Assembly (NCBI RefSeq): GCF_026262505.1
Contig: NC_067208.1
Location: 17,741,962 to 17,805,961, forward strand
Length of the DNA stretch: 64,000 nt
Direction of reading: 5' to 3'
Origin: Trichomonas vaginalis G3
Taxonomy: Eukaryota; Parabasalia; Trichomonadida; Trichomonadidae
Of the stretch, positions 63,701 through 64,000 are shown piece by piece; position 1 is the stretch's first letter; each line of letters opens with the position of its first letter. The position numbers and the translations under genes are program-made. Under the pieces are notes generated by a model. The model searched no databases and was not told the DNA's origin. It saw nothing but the letters and a program-made list of their open reading frames with translations.

Positions 63701-64000
63701 TCCCATTCACAAAAGATATAGTTGGTAACATGGAAAGAAAACCAGAATGGCTACAAAAACATATATTTGGAAACGAGCTTATTCCATATGGACAGGCACT
63801 GTTTGAAGAGCTTGAACCGGAAACTCAGGACAGAGTCATGCAAACAATACGCAAAGACTCAAATACAAACTATGACAAACTCTTTCTAGGATATTGGTTA
63901 CCTGAGATGGGCGACCAGAGCCCAAAGGCAAAAAGGACATGGGAAATTTACAACATACTAGGTGAACATGAGGCAAAGATGCAACAACTTGAAGCAGAGG
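60793..64000 (+). CDS. Very long Maverick protein with Q/P-rich middle, partial
   Basis: From the ATG at 60793 the frame is open to the last base (over 1060 codons, no stop). The start is very basic (MPRKLRKNIRKRKRALKHP). Residues about 95-390 are charged helices, likely a long coiled coil (KKKEEQLKELSTEQYAKK and similar). Near residue 385 a repeat of DGTYxPA appears three times, then a Q/P/T-rich linker (TQQPTVQNPA repeats, about 420-490), then an ordered region with many acidic and aromatic residues. It begins only about 80 bp from the element end, so the TIR probably holds its promoter. Length and plan would suit a large virion, tape-measure-like or terminal protein, but I recognise no domain. 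Confidence 0.75.
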   Translation, partial: MPRKLRKNIRKRKRALKHPIVRLTPQQQLQQQMLNDPTMLQQMSSNPMLLNRVVGAQSGGLRAALLAKMAGYGGAADGTAYNPQSQMNLSSLKNQITDVKKSNIDIQKQISENEKKLEYDRHTKKLNELNVEKKKKEEQLKELSTEQYAKKVSEKAAEVAKMEQDVLNLKNHTTQYKVLKDEEIKQKALKTYMDSDEYKKEVEANVKAEKLLQLQNQTVQYENLAQESKNNDAAMQKAMKSAEYIKANNDWLDAQANAKAAQLIGSIRTKIQADEDSSNEALTNADFKNAFEALHSKVKQVNDFSSGKKLKSEGFDKELREVAQNMTKITDAATRQAVQSAYDAVRATVVKSQEKELQQTKTDLVNAFLRTKSQVGHYAADGTYVPADGTYIPAVGIYIPPNPPREAPAPGLPKTFTSSHGHRHRHAPKPTQQPTVQNPAQQQQQPTQQPTQQPTVQNPAPAPPPQPAPQPTVQNPAQQQQPQTEQGHKRSREQGNQEFLKRLKEDYGYPDSIDFSDRYKEAIRKFKGGNTDPNLFSFMVQHQMGYNFKPGKYKLAKGYDLIAYHPNDMTEFTPRYLMSELNDNSTPVMKRVKNRDGTKEERFMSPDDLEREVVKNGLGIYEMPADEVQETPQEELVQIQPDMEEIVQQQQLEEPEGNEQVTPLETNFTELDEDLEQPKNLDPQQEYAENMEYFQESKKNSADIVEEYRKMFADIQKTPTPDENIQHRMEVLKENVHKYNNPFYLRAFNVQSSDELGENKRLNFKKTYRNETLFKVHSEPNQDGNKPTFVSADDGTTMRWGHKANPDRWFINLQPQFQEVVDAMEVNGEPDIAGIFSAALMPLKDMKHADILDQYEMNMADGNITPDVLEHLSQRTTQNHRDGIFGEEFRKKVREGEGREPIVHDLANESLQNVIKTYFADNELRRDEYLRKLKWTVPNEMLVLKNMFLDKIKPTTEINDARLKDWVKAFPFTKDIVGNMERKPEWLQKHIFGNELIPYGQALFEELEPETQDRVMQTIRKDSNTNYDKLFLGYWLPEMGDQSPKAKRTWEIYNILGEHEAKMQQLEAE

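Larger units (their letters stand above)
60713..64000 (+). mobile_element. Maverick/Polinton C, left end, running off the window
   Basis: The element starts AGTATTGGGGCTTCCAGGCG after a short A run. The 33 bp palindromic core at 60719-60751 is the inverse of that in Maverick B, so the two belong to one TIR family. Only one gene is visible, and it reads without a break to the window edge, so this copy looks whole in the part seen. Confidence 0.75.

Overview
The window looks like nuclear DNA of the parabasalid parasite Trichomonas vaginalis or a very close relative. I infer this from the AT-rich sequence, the dense Maverick/Polinton elements with tail-fibre-like genes, a Mutator-like transposon of the TvMULE type, a BspA-like leucine-rich-repeat gene remnant, a kexin/subtilisin-like gene and compact intronless genes. 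No database search was possible; family names rest on motifs I can read.

Layout. (1) 1-895 is a run of about 13 back-to-back hairpins of unknown nature, followed by an AT-rich spacer. (2) 1717-39343 is Maverick A, bounded by about 200 bp terminal inverted repeats (TIRs) that start AGTTAGTAT. It holds an SF3 helicase, an HNH homing-endonuclease relic, a chromodomain integrase, a KilA-N protein, protein-primed DNA polymerase B, a penton-like minor capsid protein, a double-jelly-roll major capsid protein and small unknown genes. It is a fossil: several core genes are broken, about a dozen breaks in all. It is inflated by a roughly 16.5 kb satellite (6841-23375, cut by a 100-N gap) built from a 25 bp minisatellite plus pieces of a KilA-N gene framed by perfect hairpins. 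Its right end is duplicated (39344-39952). (3) 39953-44203 is the right-hand remnant of a different Maverick (B), with a truncated tail-fibre gene, a second penton-like gene, small virion-type genes, a 43-residue membrane protein and a DNA adenine methylase relic. (4) 44204-60712 is host DNA: a TvMULE with target duplication, a small family of multi-span membrane proteins, a BspA remnant, type II pantothenate kinase, a frameshifted kexin-like pseudo-protease, and an IS481-like transposon that itself carries an 870 bp insertion. A 118 bp inverted repeat brackets most of this island. (5) 60713-64000 is the left end of a third Maverick (C), whose TIR core matches B; one very long gene runs off the window.

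How it fits together. The Maverick genes divide into replication (SF3 helicase, polymerase B), integration (integrase), virion (major capsid, penton-like, tail-fibre-like and small basic or amphipathic proteins) and regulation or host interaction (KilA-N, adenine methylase, HNH). No packaging ATPase or maturation protease is visible in A or B. The most unusual signals are the hairpin array at the left edge, the KilA-N/hairpin satellite, the near-identical 118 bp inverted repeat around the host island, and an AAAAGTGAC motif shared by the ends of four different kinds of mobile element.
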